Source: Rhyacophila brunnea (taxonomy: Eukaryota; Arthropoda; Insecta; Trichoptera; Rhyacophilidae). Taken from it: a DNA stretch of 64,000 bases. The notes beneath the pieces are model-generated. The model made no database searches. It saw only the letters and a program-made list of their open reading frames with translations, and had not been told where the DNA came from. The DNA is taken from NCBI GenBank assembly GCA_022495005.1, contig JAGYXB010000825.1, forward strand, positions 6,014,001 to 6,078,000, read 5' to 3'. Positions within the stretch are counted from its first letter, which is position 1; each line of letters starts with the position of its first letter. The position numbers were made by a program, and so were the translations under genes. Shown one piece after another: positions 36,329 to 48,288 of this stretch.

Positions 36329-37484
36329 TTCGAAGGCGTCCCTCGAAATGGGATCATAAAACATACTTATATAAGACGTAAATAACGAGAATTTCATTGA
36401 TGTACGGTTATATTTAAACAATGAAATTTCCTCAACCTGAAAATCTTACGTACCTACAATCAATCAGTCCTTTACAGACACCTTAATTTGTTAGATCACA
36501 AAAATATTTTTTTTACACAATATTACCTACGTCAAATGAAAACGTTCATTCAATTACGTTATAAAGCATTATAAATAATTATAAACATTAATTTTCATTA
36601 ACAATTATTATTACCTACTAGTCGATTTCAAAACTCTGTTTACTCTGCTGTAAAAATAATATAATGCTGCAGTCAGATAATGTATAACCATTTGCCTCCA
36701 CCTGAGTATTTCCAAACTCTATAAAAGATGACATTGACATTTTTTATCGTTCCGACCAGATTTCAATTATCACGAAATTTAATATAAGTACCAAGTATTA
36801 GTACCTTAAATAAATTGTTGAAGAACTTATTTTCGTCAGTACGTTTTTTTGTCACCAATACATAAAATAGTGTACTTTAGATATGCACTACATACTAGGT
36901 GGTTGGTTGCCTACTGGTTACAAATCATTATTGTGATATGAAACAAAAAAAGCCATAAGACCAAGTTAGCATTTTTCAATGCCAAAGTCTACGCGATCCA
37001 ACCACACGTCTGATAAAAAACAAAATTAAAACAACATAAAAAGAGTATTGCCGGGCAATTGGCGTGGACAAAATGATGTTTTTTGTGTGTACCTACGTAT
37101 CTTAAATCTAAAAACCGGCTTGGAATAAACATACGGTTATGTTCTTTAAATATATTATTATTCATGACAGTACACCTAAGTATATACCTTGGTTTAAAGA
37201 ATGATCTGTAGGAATTCGCTAAATCTATGCCAAAAATCTGCCGTGCTGGTTGAATTGGGTATAGTAATAGGATCCATACAGGAGATTAAATTCGGTATAT
37301 AGATAGATAGGACCAGTCCCAAGGAATACAAATTAGAATTATTGAGATCTTAAGAAGTGCCTTTCTCAAAATGAGACGCCTCCTTAACCTAGGTTTGAGA
37401 CTGCGTATGGTTCGCTGTTATGTTCTCTCAATTCTTTTCAATGTATGGAAGCTAAGCCAAGAGATGTCACGGATAGTTTAAATT
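36329..37484. other. Gap, no gene seen
   Basis: AT-rich, with no credible open frame or repeat match. Confidence 0.6.
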
Positions 37485-38165
37485 CAAATTAAAATTTATT
37501 TTACACATAATAATTAACATGACAAATTATAAATTCAAAGCGTTCATGACATGAAAAAATATGTGTTAAAAATATATAAATAAAAATACAGGGTAATATG
37601 AGTGAACAATACAATAATAAAAAGTATATACATAGAAGCACACCGAGTGAAACTATCTATGAAACAGCGTCCACCTAACTCATCCACGTAAGTGGAATAT
37701 ACATATCAATATCCGATTAGATTTGATTGAACATAGTTATTGCCCCCCAATTGGCCCCCCATTACTAATGGCAGGTTAGTTCTGCACTTTTATTTTGACC
37801 ATGTCCGATTCTAATAAAATCATAATATGGGGCTCCACAGGGTGGAGGTTTTGTATTAACATAATTTCGTTTTTACGAGAAATGGATGTTAGCCAATTGC
37901 TCAGCCTAATAGGTTGAAATGTGTATGAGAATAAGCAACGGATGCCCCCGATCTCTAAGATAATTATCAGAGACACACAAGTCAATACTACCAAGAGTGG
38001 CATTTAGGCCGCATATAAAACGAAAGAAATACGTAACTAAATAAAGATCCCTTCTAAACTGTAAGCATACCTAGGAGAAAGTCAATCGGGTAGAACCACG
38101 GATAATAACCAAACAGTCGAAAGTAAGAGTCTCAAAATTTTCTTCGGACTCTCTCCACCCTATAG
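37485..38165 (-). pseudogene. LINE 3' end, family A, copy 2, split by a SINE fragment
   Basis: Minus-strand C-terminal reverse transcriptase region plus 3' tail, aligned to the other family A copies. Coding homology is interrupted at about 37792-37929 by a SINE body and resumes with the GAATAAGCAACGGATG segment. Further frameshifts are present. Confidence 0.75.
37792..37929 (-). mobile_element. SINE body fragment inserted in a LINE tail
   Basis: Contains GACCATGTCCGATTCTAATA, GGGTGGAGG and TTTTTACGAGAAATGGATGT, i.e. the 3' body of the main SINE in reverse, without the tRNA head. The LINE sequence is continuous on its two sides. Confidence 0.75.
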
Positions 38166-38284
38166 GGCGTACATAAACTGGTGAGTTTAGGTTTTCGAGA
38201 TATGGCTGTATAGAAGCATCCTCAAAATTCCTTTGACTGATCGAGGACAAAATTTGTCAAAACTTAAACATTTAATGTTGAAGT

Positions 38285-38440
38285 TCTTAACCGAATGGGA
38301 AAGGACCGAGAAGTTCTCCGTAGTAACAAAACCAGAAAACTACAGTACCTCGACCACATCATGAGAGGACAAAAGTACAGCATTTCCCTACTTGTCATCC
38401 AAGAAAAATCAACGGTAAGTGTAGCAGAGCAAATTTCTTC
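38285..38440 (+). pseudogene. LINE (RTE-like) reverse transcriptase tail fragment
   Basis: A clean reading of about 40 codons: RMGKDREVLRSNKTRKLQYL, DHIMRGQKYSISLLVIQEKS. It is the same segment as 23250-23300 from a related element. It lies just downstream of the family A LINE tail, in opposite orientation. Confidence 0.65.
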
Positions 38441-38556
38441 CTAATCAGGCTCAAGTGTTGAGCATTCGTGTTTAGCATTATCCGTTTTTTTTTAATAAGT
38501 TGGCTGATAACGTATTCGGTTGGTGCAAACTATATATTTATGGTGGCACGAAAGAT

Positions 38557-39054
38557 CAGTGTTGCCAAATGTCGTTGACAAAATCATGATTTTGTGAAAA
38601 TAAAATTGCAAGTAAATTTACTTATTCTACCATAGTTTATCGAAAAAATGACGATACGTGTAAAAACCACACATTTTAACAGAAATACATTTCGAAATTG
38701 ACAACAAACTGTGTCAACGGCGTTCAAGGTTTGTTTCATGTTTGAAGACGAAAGCTTCTTTCTTGTAGGACAGACATTAAAGAACAGAGAATTAAATAAC
38801 ACACGTTTTAGATTAATAATTGTTAAATTATTATTTTATATACGCGGAGATTCGGTACAATATACAAAAATATTAAATAATGCATGAAATTGTTTCATCT
38901 TGTTTTATTTCTCACTAAAATATGTACCGACCTATTAGTCAGAAATTGCCAAAAATGCCAGCAAAAACGCCACAAGCCAGATGCGTTTTTTGCAAGCTGG
39001 ATGCCTATCAAAAAATGCTAGATCTGGCAATAAAATGGTAAATTGGCAACGCTG
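38557..39054. mobile_element. CAGTGTTGCCA-ended non-autonomous element, second family member
   Basis: Starts CAGTGTTGCCAAAT and ends AATTGGCAACGCTG, so its ends resemble those of 27951-28434, while the interior differs. Length 498 bp. The flanks CGAAAGAT and GTAGTACC do not match, so the duplication is lost or was never there. Confidence 0.6.
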
Positions 39055-39911
39055 GTAGTACCATTGGATGATGAAGAAGAAGAAGAATCAACTGGCTCAG
39101 CAATGAACGGTTGTTTTGTGGTAAAGAGCAGAAAAACATAAAGACGAAATTAAACTTGACCCAGTTATCACTAAGCAACTGCTTCAGACTGCGAGCGGTC
39201 AAGTTCGTGGGACGCAGATAAGATAACGGATCCGAATTATTTTCCCACGGAATAATACACTAGTTATTTACCAAATTACTAACTATTTGTATTATGTCTT
39301 GTAATTTTTGTGTTAGTCGCAATTTTTAACGGTCATGCGTTGTGCGAAACATAAGTATATACTTACTACATTATTTATGATATTAGTACTATTATTATAA
39401 TATCAATTCCGTTGTATATTTGATGTTATTTGGTTGGCGTCGATTTATACAGCCCTAATTATGTATTTCACTCCTGCATGGACAATAAGTAAATAAGTTA
39501 GGCCAATATCTCAATTGGGAGAACCGCCACAGTTAATTTTCGACAAACACGTATCTCAATTTTGAGTTGTTTGGTGTAATGAATTCAGAATTTGAATACG
39601 CACATATTCCATTAACACGTATCTCAAAACACACTTTACAACATAATAGATTTAAGCAATAACAAAAACTCGTATCACAATAAAAGACTTTTATAAATAG
39701 TATAAACTCGTATCTTGAGTTACGTATGTGTAAGTATTCAGAATACTGAACTCCGACAGATAATTGTACTGAAGCTCTTTCTCGTAAGTCAAGATACGTG
39801 TTTGCTGCAGTAATATTCACAGTAAAGTTGCAACGCATTCGCGTATCTCCGACAATATGACTGATCGGTCGAAAGTATAGTGCGATAAACTGAAGAAAGA
39901 TAACATTTTTT
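39055..39911. other. Gap, no gene seen
   Basis: The 101-codon minus frame at 39838-39533 is cysteine- and tyrosine-rich but matches no family. CGTATCTC/GAGATACG motifs recur between 39545 and 39850, unexplained. Confidence 0.5.
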
Positions 39912-40130
39912 GGTACTGTTCGGTTAAACCGGACACAGCGGAAAACGCATTTTTAAAATTGCCGATAAACTGGATTATTTGTTAGGTTAACCTAACCAAA
40001 CCTAACCTAACCTAACCTAACCTAACCCAACCTAACTTAACCTAAACTAACCCAAACTAACAAATAATCCAGTTTATCGGAAATTTTAAAAATGCGTTTT
40101 CCGCTGTGTCCGGTTTAACCGAACAGTACC
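39912..40130. mobile_element. Foldback element with telomere-like repeat loop
   Basis: Two 74-bp arms (39912-39985 and 40057-40130) are inverted copies with one mismatch, starting GGTACTGTTCGGTTAAACCG. The 71-bp loop is a run of CCTAA-type units (TTAGG on the other strand), mostly CCTAAC with a few CCCAA and CTTAA variants. A direct CATTTTT lies next to both ends and could be a 7-bp target duplication, though the T run makes that weak. No coding capacity. Confidence 0.85.
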
Positions 40131-40518
40131 CATTTTTTTCATGAAAATATGTGTAACTATACTAAATGGACATTTCACAGAAGAAATTTTATTTCTAAAT
40201 TAAAAACTGAGAGAATAAAGTTGTTATTTGCCTCTCCTGAAAAGTTGTGATTTTTGAGATACGTGTTTGTAGAATATTACAGACGACATGACATTCGAGT
40301 CCCACTTAGTCGGTCGTTTTTCTAATAGGCGTCTAATAACGTATGTGTGCTATCTGAGGTTTTTCAAAGGTTGTGTATTTTCAATAATAGGAATCTAACA
40401 TTCTTAAATCTTATACGTTAAATGTTTTTCTAATCAGTAGCCAGTCCGCTTCGATACTGTCAAATGTCGCCGGATTTCAACAAGGTCCTCATTATTGAGG
40501 TTGTTGAGTTGTTGTGGA

Positions 40519-40800
40519 GTTCAAATTAAAATGCATTTATTTACATATAGTGACCGTGACAAATTAGAAATTCAAGACGTTCGCAATATGGCTAAAAAAA
40601 TAATGAAATAGTATTAAAAAACAAAGAAATAGAAGCAGTTTTAGAAAAACGGTACACAGAGAGACAGAGTAAATACAAAATTTATAAAGTACGTGAAAGT
40701 ACACCGAATGATCTACAGAAGGAAACCATATTTTAAAGATTTAAAAAACAGCGTCGACCTAACTCGTCCTCACGTAGTTGGAATATATCAACAAGATAGA
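40519..40800 (-). pseudogene. LINE 3' end, family A, copy 3
   Basis: Contains the last codons equivalent to the YKFLK terminus and the 3' untranslated region with the ACGTCTTGAATTTCTAATTT segment. More truncated than the other copies, with no usable frame. Confidence 0.65.
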
Positions 40801-40904
40801 TTACAGGCAGGGAAATCTTCCTGTTAAATCTCATATATAAAATGTAAGCCCTCAAACATAAACAATACACTCATAACGTCCTCCTAGTACTTCACAAACT
40901 AGGA

Positions 40905-41316
40905 GGCGCGGCCCCCCAAGGGGCCGTGGAGCTCCTGCCAGGCAGCCGCGAAATATTTCATTATTTGAAAAAACAAAAATCATAATGTGATCACTGAACG
41001 ATACCTGCTACAAATCAGTCAAAATCTCGAGGTCGAATTTTTACACGATCACTACGAATTTATTGTAGAACCTTAGTAATGAACTTCACCTCTTTCTTCA
41101 TGACAAAAAATCAGAACTTTCTTCCCACTTTAGTGATGAAAAAAGGATGTGTTTTGCTTCATATTTGGCGGATTAGTAAATGAATTGAATCTTTCTCTTC
41201 AGAGAAAAGATATCAACATTTTAATTCTGTCACTACAGACTAAAAATTTTGGGTGGCCATGGATTTATTTTTTCAGATTTCGGAGGCCGTGGTATGAAAA
41301 AGTTTGAGAAGCACTG
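40905..41316. mobile_element. hAT-like element remnant with a clear right end
   Basis: The right end read in reverse is CAGTGCTTCTCAAACTTTTT, a common hAT terminal sequence, followed by GGCCACGG-type sequence. The left part (about 40905-40930, GCGGCCCCCCAAGGGGCCG) looks like the matching subterminal region, but its outer end has decayed. No transposase. Confidence 0.55.
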
Positions 41317-41351
41317 CTCTACGACAACGCCAAGAAACATGATAATCCTAA

Positions 41352-41468
41352 GGACGCAGACACACGACACTGCAGGCGGCGTGTTTCGACGCAGGTCTGA
41401 CTTGATTCCAAATGCATGCGGTTAAAATCTCCAATTGGATAAAAAAAAAATGCCGTGTGTCTGCGGCC
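41352..41468. mobile_element. PIF/Harbinger-type miniature element, 117 bp (CGCAGACACACG family)
   Basis: Left end GGACGCAGACACACGACA, right end read in reverse GGCCGCAGACACACGGCA. TAA flanks both sides (41349-41351, 41469-41471). It contains an A10 run before the right repeat. No coding capacity. Confidence 0.82.
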
Positions 41469-41471
41469 TAA

Positions 41472-43017
41472 CATGATAGCTGTGGTATTAGGATTTCTCT
41501 ATTTATTATATTATGCATGCTCTATCGATGTCATCGACTCATCTCGTTTAATGTAAGAACGTGAGTTATTTGAAAAAAAAATCATTGATTAACCACGTAG
41601 GAGTTTATCACAGACTGAGACGGTCAATGCGGATGATATGTCTCACGAGTTGATGTGATATGTCATGAATCATGATATGTATCGCATTTATTGTGAGGAA
41701 TAATATAATTTCCCCGACAGGAAAACAACTGAACTCTGAACTACTAAGGAAGTTTTATCGCATCCCGTGCTTATAAAAAGGGTCAAAATTTTGCGATTCT
41801 TTGTACGTATCACTGAAGACGACTCCATACTAGGCGATTATTTATTCTAATTTATTCTTTAAGTCTATCTTCTTAATAAAAATATTTTTTGATTGCCTAT
41901 TAACGTACCTACTTATTTAAATAATAACTTCATTATTTTATATTTCACGAAATGTGTTGAAGCCTTTGGCTTTGTGTTATAGCTCGTTACGTATTAGTGT
42001 AATTGCTACGTGCCGTCTGGTTGACCAAGTCAACAATCAATTTATAATACATATATACAGATGTTAGCAATTAATTATATCATTTTTGTAGAATATAAAA
42101 TATTTAAATATGTTAATAGGAATATTAAAAATCATGTTTTCTTAAGAATGTAGGCTTTAAATAATCACCAAGTATGGAGTCTTCGCCACTGGTACAGGTA
42201 ATTACTTATAATACGAGGATCATTAATCCAATTTCGGCTTTCAATACCTACGTCTACCCTTGCTAGATTCAAACACAGTGCAATTGAAAATCCCCAAAAA
42301 ACGTGCCAAAATCATAATTTAATCCTGCAGTTTGCTGGCACCTAGACTTGTACCCATTAGTATTCAATACCAGCACGTTCGCAATGCATGTCGCTAGCGA
42401 TCATCGCCTGGTGTCACACTCCTATCACGCGAGGAAGTCCCGCAAGAAAGTGTTCGTTTTCGAGGCATTAATTAGATGATATTATTATGTACCAGGTAAT
42501 GCCGCGAAGAAGCATTAGGTAAAACTGTTACGAAATAAGTGATGTTAGCGAGTGCTGGTTAATCCGTTTAGCGCGAAACCTTAGCACCGTAAACAACAAC
42601 GTCCTAATTGAAAATACACAAGTGTCAATAATTGACAGTACCTATGTATTCAGATCCGCACCGAGGGCGGTTACCGCCCGAGTGCCAGTTCAATTTTACC
42701 GTCCACATTATTTATAAAAATGAAAATTTTAAAGAAAATATAAAAGTTTTAAAAAAAGTTGAAAAGTTGAGTCGTCGAATTAAGACAAAACCTGCTCTAG
42801 CGATTTTATCTACCGAAGAGAAAATCACAAAATAAGACTATTTTACTATCTACTTTTACTACTTATGACACTCAATACATAATATAATTCTAACAGACAT
42901 AAAACAGCGATAAAAAAAATAATCAATTCGTAAGGAAATCGCAAGCCTAATCTAATACTACAAGGTTCTGACTTAGTGTATAGGTATTTTTGACAAAACA
43001 AAGTGACAATTAAGTAG
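41472..43017. other. Gap with one repeat fragment
   Basis: Only the 48-bp repeat end at 42145 is recognised. The 67-codon frame at 42632 is lysine-rich and unsupported. Confidence 0.5.
42145..42192. repeat. End fragment of the CAGTGGCG-ended large repeat
   Basis: TGTAGGCTTTAAATAATC, then CCAAGTATGGAGTCTTCGCC and ACTGGTA match 47025-47082. Only this end is present. Confidence 0.5.
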
Positions 43018-43019
43018 TA

Positions 43020-44307
43020 CGAGGGTGGGTCAATAAGTCCTTAGAAAAGCCGACAGGTGGCGCGACTAGTACTGTAAGCGGTTTGTTTTCATGCAGCGGC
43101 ACTACTGATTCAGTATGCTGCGAAGTTTCAATCAGATTGGTCGGGTTGTTGTGTGTTTCTCGTACATTTAAAAAAATTGCTTGTGGAAAATGGAAAATGG
43201 AGAAAATTGAGTTTAGAGCTGTTATTAAACATTTTAATATAAAAGGGTTAACAGCAAAGGAAATAAAAAATGAGTTGGATTTAGTTCACGGCACATCTGC
43301 TCCTTCACTTGCAACTATTTATAACTGGTTAAATGAATTAAAACGTGGTCGTACATCAACAAAGGATGAACCACGCTCAGGACTTCCTGTAGAGGTGACT
43401 ACACCAGAAATGATCAATAAAATCCACGATATGGTGTTAAGTGACCGAAGATTAAAGTTGAGTGAGATAATTGAGGTTACAGGGATCTCAAAAGGTAGCG
43501 TCATTTCTATTTTACATGACAAATTGGGCATGAAAATATTTCTGCAAGATGGGTGCCGCGTTTGCTCACAGTCGACAATAAACGCAATAGGGTGGTGGCC
43601 ACTAAAGCCCTGTTGTCGCTCATGCAACGCAATCCGGATGAATTTTTTCGTCGCTTTGTGACTGTAGATGAAACATGGATACACCACTATACTCCCGAGA
43701 CGAAAGAACAGTCAAAGCAGTGGATTGCGAAAGGCGAACCATGTCCAAAGAAGGCGAAACCGTAAAATCAGCTGGTAAGGTTATGGCTACTGTATTTTGG
43801 GATGCACGTGAAATTATTTCGTTGACTATTTGGAAAAAGGAAAAACAATAACAGGGGATTATTATGCATCTTTATTGGACCAGCTAAAAAACAAAATTGA
43901 AGAAAAACGGCCCCATTTAAACAGGAAAAAATCCTCTTTCATCAGGATAATGCCCGTGTTCACACATGTTTACGATCAATGGCTAAAATTGAAGAATTTA
44001 AGTTCGAATTGGTCGACCACCCACCGTATTCGCCAGATTTAGCCCCCAGCGACTTTTTGCTTTTCCCAAACTTAAAAAAATGGCTAAGTGGACAACGTTT
44101 TTTTTCAAATGAAAAAGTCATCGATCGGACAAATGCTTATTTTGAGGACCTTCCGAAAACTTATTTTTCTGACGGTTTAAAAAATATTGAGAAACGTCTA
44201 ACCAAGTGTATTGAGCTCCAAGGAGATTATGTTGAGAAATAAAAAAAAAATACAAAAATAAAAACTGTTTTAATGCTTTTTTCTAAGGAATTATTGACCC
44301 ACCCTCG
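43020..44307 (+). mobile_element. Mariner (Tc1/mariner, DD34D) element, full length
   Basis: The element is 1288 bp with terminal inverted repeats that begin CGAGGGTGGGTCAATAA and match with one mismatch over about 28 bp. It is flanked by TA on both sides (43018-43019 and 44308-44309), the mariner target duplication. The length is normal for the family. It carries one transposase gene, now frameshifted, so it is an inactive autonomous-type copy. Confidence 0.96.
43197..44242 (+). pseudogene. Mariner transposase, broken by about four frameshifts
   Basis: The start chosen is the ATG at 43197, giving MEKIEFRAV, the usual mariner start. The helix-turn-helix region is intact to about 43535 and includes the linker motif KRGRTSTKDEPRSG. 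A frameshift near 43540 precedes WVPRLLT, the WVPHEL-type motif. First catalytic Asp: TVDETWIHHY at about 43658. Further frameshifts fall near 43758, 43812 and 43927. Second Asp: FHQDNARVHT at about 43938. Third Asp: YSPDLAPSDF at about 44027-44055. The reading ends at TAA near 44240. All three catalytic residues survive in separate frames. It sits entirely between the mariner inverted repeats. Confidence 0.95.
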
Positions 44308-44639
44308 TATACTAATCTGACTCATTGTTACTTTTGTTTTGCCAAAAATAAACACTTAGAACCCTGTAGTTCTGCACTCGCGAAATGTCATGTAATTTAT
44401 AATAAAGAGAGGTTTTAAAAAAATCCAGAACTGGTTTTGCGACTCGACTACTCAATTATAGAACTCCAGTCATAAGAGACCTGAATTATAAATTTTCAAA
44501 CAAAAATATCATATTGTTTCAAAAAAGTTGTGAATAAGCAATAATCAAAGACTGTACTCGTAAATAACATGTATTTTATGAATAATGCAAGTACAATTTT
44601 TAAAAAGCGATTACCGACAACAAATAAAATTGTGTAGGC

Positions 44640-44775
44640 CAGGAAAACACCAAGGGTGTCTGCCGCCCGGGTGCCAACCCAATGACAATATTTTCGGAGT
44701 TTTTCCGCCCCCTGAATCCTGCCGCCCGGGTGTTTCGCATCCCTAACCCCCGCTTGGTGCGGGCCTGCCTGTAAG
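44640..44775. repeat. GC-rich dispersed fragment
   Basis: CTGCCGCCCGGGTG occurs twice (about 44660 and 44720), then ACCCCCGCTTGGTGCGGGCC. Strikingly GC-rich against its surroundings; related wording (CCGCCCGAGTGCCA) appears at about 42676. Probably a transposon end, identity unknown. Confidence 0.35.
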
Positions 44776-44894
44776 TAACATAATATTCTATCCAGTATTC
44801 GGTGGGTTGAATGTCAAAAAATAATCTTTTCAAAAAATTCAGCGTTTACTTGGTTTTGGTTGTAATCGTGATAATTTGATCATTTGCCATTCAC

Positions 44895-44960
44895 TTCACT
44901 AGGGTTTGCAACCTCAAATAACGGGATCGATCGATTTCTTGTTCCTGAAATCCTAGGATT
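44895..44960 (+). repeat. TAGGGTTTGCAACC-type element end fragment
   Basis: TAGGGTTTGCAACCTCAAAT, then CGATCGATTTCTTG, CTGAAATCCTAGGATTGAA. A diverged copy of the inner part lies at 20560-20620. The start resembles hAT ends; no partner end was found. Confidence 0.4.
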
Positions 44961-45349
44961 GAATATTGCATCACTGGGATTATTTATTACTTGTTATTTT
45001 TTCATATATAAAGGCCATGCATTTGTCAACTATGAAGAAATGTAATATAAATATAGCCATCGGTTAATAAATAAAAATATATTGAATTGTCAGAAAAGTA
45101 GCAATTATCTCAAAGTAATTAACATATCTACTCGTAGTTTTCATGGGATTACGATATCGGGAATTAGTAAGTACCCATTATTTTATCGTAATTCGTCTTT
45201 TATATTTAGGCCTCGTTGTAGACTTGTATAGCGACACCGCTATAGGAGGTGACCAGGAGTTGAGATGAAAGTCGAATTGGAGATTGCTCCGATGAATGGA
45301 GGAGCGAGTTGGCAGATTTATTGCAGCGTAAACACTTCGTAAACACGTC

Positions 45350-45580
45350 CCACGATAGCCGCGCGGCTTAAGCGTCGGCCTATAGCGTCGTGGGTCCGAG
45401 GTTCGAATCCTGGGTCAGGCAAGTACACATATTGTTTTTCAATGTGTGTGTCTGTCAGAGCATGGACCTAATAGGTTGAGCAAGTGGCTGACATCGATTT
45501 CTCGTAAAAACAAAATCTGTTAATTCAAACCTTCACTCTGTGGAGGCCCATATGATCTTATTAGGATCGAAAAAAAAAAC
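45350..45580 (+). mobile_element. tRNA-derived SINE, full-length copy
   Basis: Head: ATAGCCGCGCGGCTTAAGCG (box A-like) and GAGGTTCGAATCC (box B), resembling a Leu/Ser-type tRNA. Body: GTCAGAGCATGGACCTAATA, GGTTGAGCAAGTGGCTGACA, TTTCTCGTAAAAACAAAAT. End: GATCTTATTAGGATCG, a palindrome, then an A run. An internal RNA polymerase III promoter is expected from boxes A and B. Confidence 0.88.
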
Positions 45581-46335
45581 ACTTGGTACAAGAGTTATGA
45601 TACTGTTACGTGGCTCAGTGGATGAGATACGATGCGGAGACCAGGATCTGACTGACACGAAGATTACTGATCTGACTGAGATTAAGGCTAACTCATCAAC
45701 TGTGAATGAATATTCGATGATTGCGAGTCATTGTTGATATAGTTTGCAATTGGGAAATCTGCTGGTCTCTACATTATTGCAACTTCGATCGTTTCGGTGA
45801 CAGAGCCCGAGACAGTCGAATCCCTTCAAAGAATGTCATGCGTATAGAATATGCTGGCTGTAGATGGGACGATTATGCGATAGTTAAATGACTTGCTAAT
45901 TCATACATTGTCGAAATAATGCTGACAAGGCCCGAGGTCGTTGACCGTACAAATTAGAGCATCAATCACATAAGACATAGCTACTAAATGTGAGATCTCT
46001 AGTATGTTTTTTGTCAATATAAATTATTCATATTATATCGGTAACATTAATCAAGCTCTAACTACTGTAAAGATTGATCTATGCGCGGCAATGGAAAAGG
46101 GTGGAAGGTGTGGATAACGGAGTAGCATTTTGCTCACCCTATGCTCCAAAGCTGAAGTAATTATTGAGAAGTATCACAACGCGACTGGGCCTTACCTGAA
46201 ACATAAAAAATGTTTAATTAGAAAATATGTACATGAATCAATATTACCTACATGATATGAGTGGCATTTTGAATAAAAAATACAAATAAAATTAAGAGTT
46301 CCAAAGTATTTTCGTTGACTGTGCGTAATGCACAG

Positions 46336-47082
46336 GTCGATGTTCAAACACGCGCGTCAATATCATTTTACTCCCTACTTTAATTATAGTTTGTCAATTT
46401 ATGGCTACGGCCGTATGTTGTAGCTTAACCACTGGGGAATGACAAAAGAAATGGCGTATTTCAAAAAAACACTACCTTATTCTTAGGTCAATAATTATTA
46501 TAAAGCAATCATTATTCATAAGACGTTTATCACACTTGAATGGTCAAAGACATAGCTTATAATAAATATCTTTAGAATCATCTTCAAACGTGTTAATCTT
46601 GCCGATTTTTTGAATAATAAAATGCCTAATTCTTGTCAAATTTGGGATCACAGAGATTATCAATATAATTTTTTATCGTGAATATTTTACAAAAATTATC
46701 TCGTAATAAATTATACTAATGGTTTTATAAATGCGTTTAAAAATTAATAAAATGTAAAAAATCTTAACACCACTGCACAGTTATGTACCGAAATATGACT
46801 ATATTCTAAAACATTAGAGCGAGAGGTTTAAAAGAATACTATTTTATGTAACAAAAATACTTTATGCAGTCATCAAATGTTTAAAATAACTATGAGGATA
46901 ATAAGGCTTCAAAATTATATAAATAGATTATCTAAAACGTTTAAGGAGTGTCCAGGATCATGGTTTGAAAATACAATAAAAACTCAATTTTGACCTACGA
47001 CGAGCATGTGGGCCGTTAAGAAGGTAGGCTTTAAGTTTAAATAATAGCCTAGTGTGGAATCCTCGCCACTGGTATGCAAGCT
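46336..47082 (-). repeat. Large dispersed repeat, copy 2, with a CAGTGGCG-type end
   Basis: Reverse complement of 21911-22585 from about 46336 to 47022. It continues to 47082, where reading inward from the end gives CAGTGGCGAGGATTCCACAC, an hAT-like terminus. A similar end fragment (TCTTCGCCACTGGTA) closes 42145-42192. This suggests a long non-autonomous DNA transposon; the opposite end was not identified. Confidence 0.7.
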
Positions 47083-48288
47083 TCTGAAGTTTTTTAAAGT
47101 TATGCAAGTTCAATAAATAATGTAGGCAACGTTCTTAAATAAACTTGTATTTTATATTCAGTCAATAAAAAAAATTCAAATTATAAATTATCTGCTCTAT
47201 ATTTTCTGAACGTAAATAAATAATAAATAAATAATAAAACATTGAACGATAAGGAACAACCTTCAACCGGTATTTGGCATTTTTTTGTAAAGGTCACATA
47301 CGTATCAATTTCCGATATGTCCGGAAGTTTTTTTTATATAAATTTATCGATATTGCCATATTAAAATATGGTCAAAAGGACCCAATCGTTCGTCGACCTC
47401 TTGTTAATTATGCGGTTTGCAAACATAATGATATTTGTTTTTATTATTTTTTTTATCCATATGCCAAATTGGATGATGCTCGTTTTTTTAATATTTTGTA
47501 TTAAATTTGTGATAGCAGTGCATAAAGAACAGAATGAATAATAGAATATAATAAGAATTTTTCATTGGGAAATGTCTGGGTGTCATTGAGAAAAAAAGTG
47601 TTTTATCTCGTCAATAAAATATGTATGAATACCTATTTACATATTTTTTGCACATAACATGTAGGTGCCTACACAGTGCAATGCACTCATGCATATTATT
47701 AAATTGCTAGGGTCAGGTGAGAAGAGTATGTCTGTCATACGCCAGGTATATGGATTTCGAAAATAATCCTCACCGAATATCCAGCAATAAAGGCACTTCT
47801 TAAGGCTATATCTCATCTCAGCTGAGGCATGGTCTAAAAAGATCGTGACTAGGCGATGCGCGGAATGCGGGTCGCGGGTGCAAATGACGGAAGCCGAACG
47901 AAATATAATTTGTCATAAAAGTTCAACATGCGTCTTTTTCATGTTATGTTTATTATTATATTCGTAATAATAATAGTATATTCATTGACATGTTTTCTTT
48001 TTTAAGTACATACGTAAAGTTTTTTAGTCATCTTTACACGATTTAAGAATATTTCCATCTGACGCCATGACAAAACGAATCGACGTGCAGACGCCTCGAC
48101 TATCGCTCTCCGAATGACAACGCGGCCGTAATTTCGTTCTACATACAGTTGAAAATTATTTGCCGTTTCACTTATGTACGCTCTTAAGTGGACGTGGATG
48201 GTTTGCCTCGAAGCTCCTCTAGGGCTGATGAGAGTGTCCCCATATCTCGATTGAAAGAGAAGACCTTTCAAATTTATTCAAATATCAA
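47083..48288. other. Gap, no gene seen
   Basis: AT-rich on the left. The 89-codon minus frame at 48271-48002 has balanced composition but no recognisable domain. Confidence 0.5.

Noticed and set aside
39990..40056. Chromosome-end telomere
   Set aside because: The array is short, impure and enclosed by foldback arms, with unrelated DNA on both sides.
42632..42835. 67-codon lysine-rich frame
   Set aside because: Low complexity, no homologous domain, start not supported.
43319..43687. 122-codon minus-strand frame
   Set aside because: Antisense shadow of the mariner transposase.
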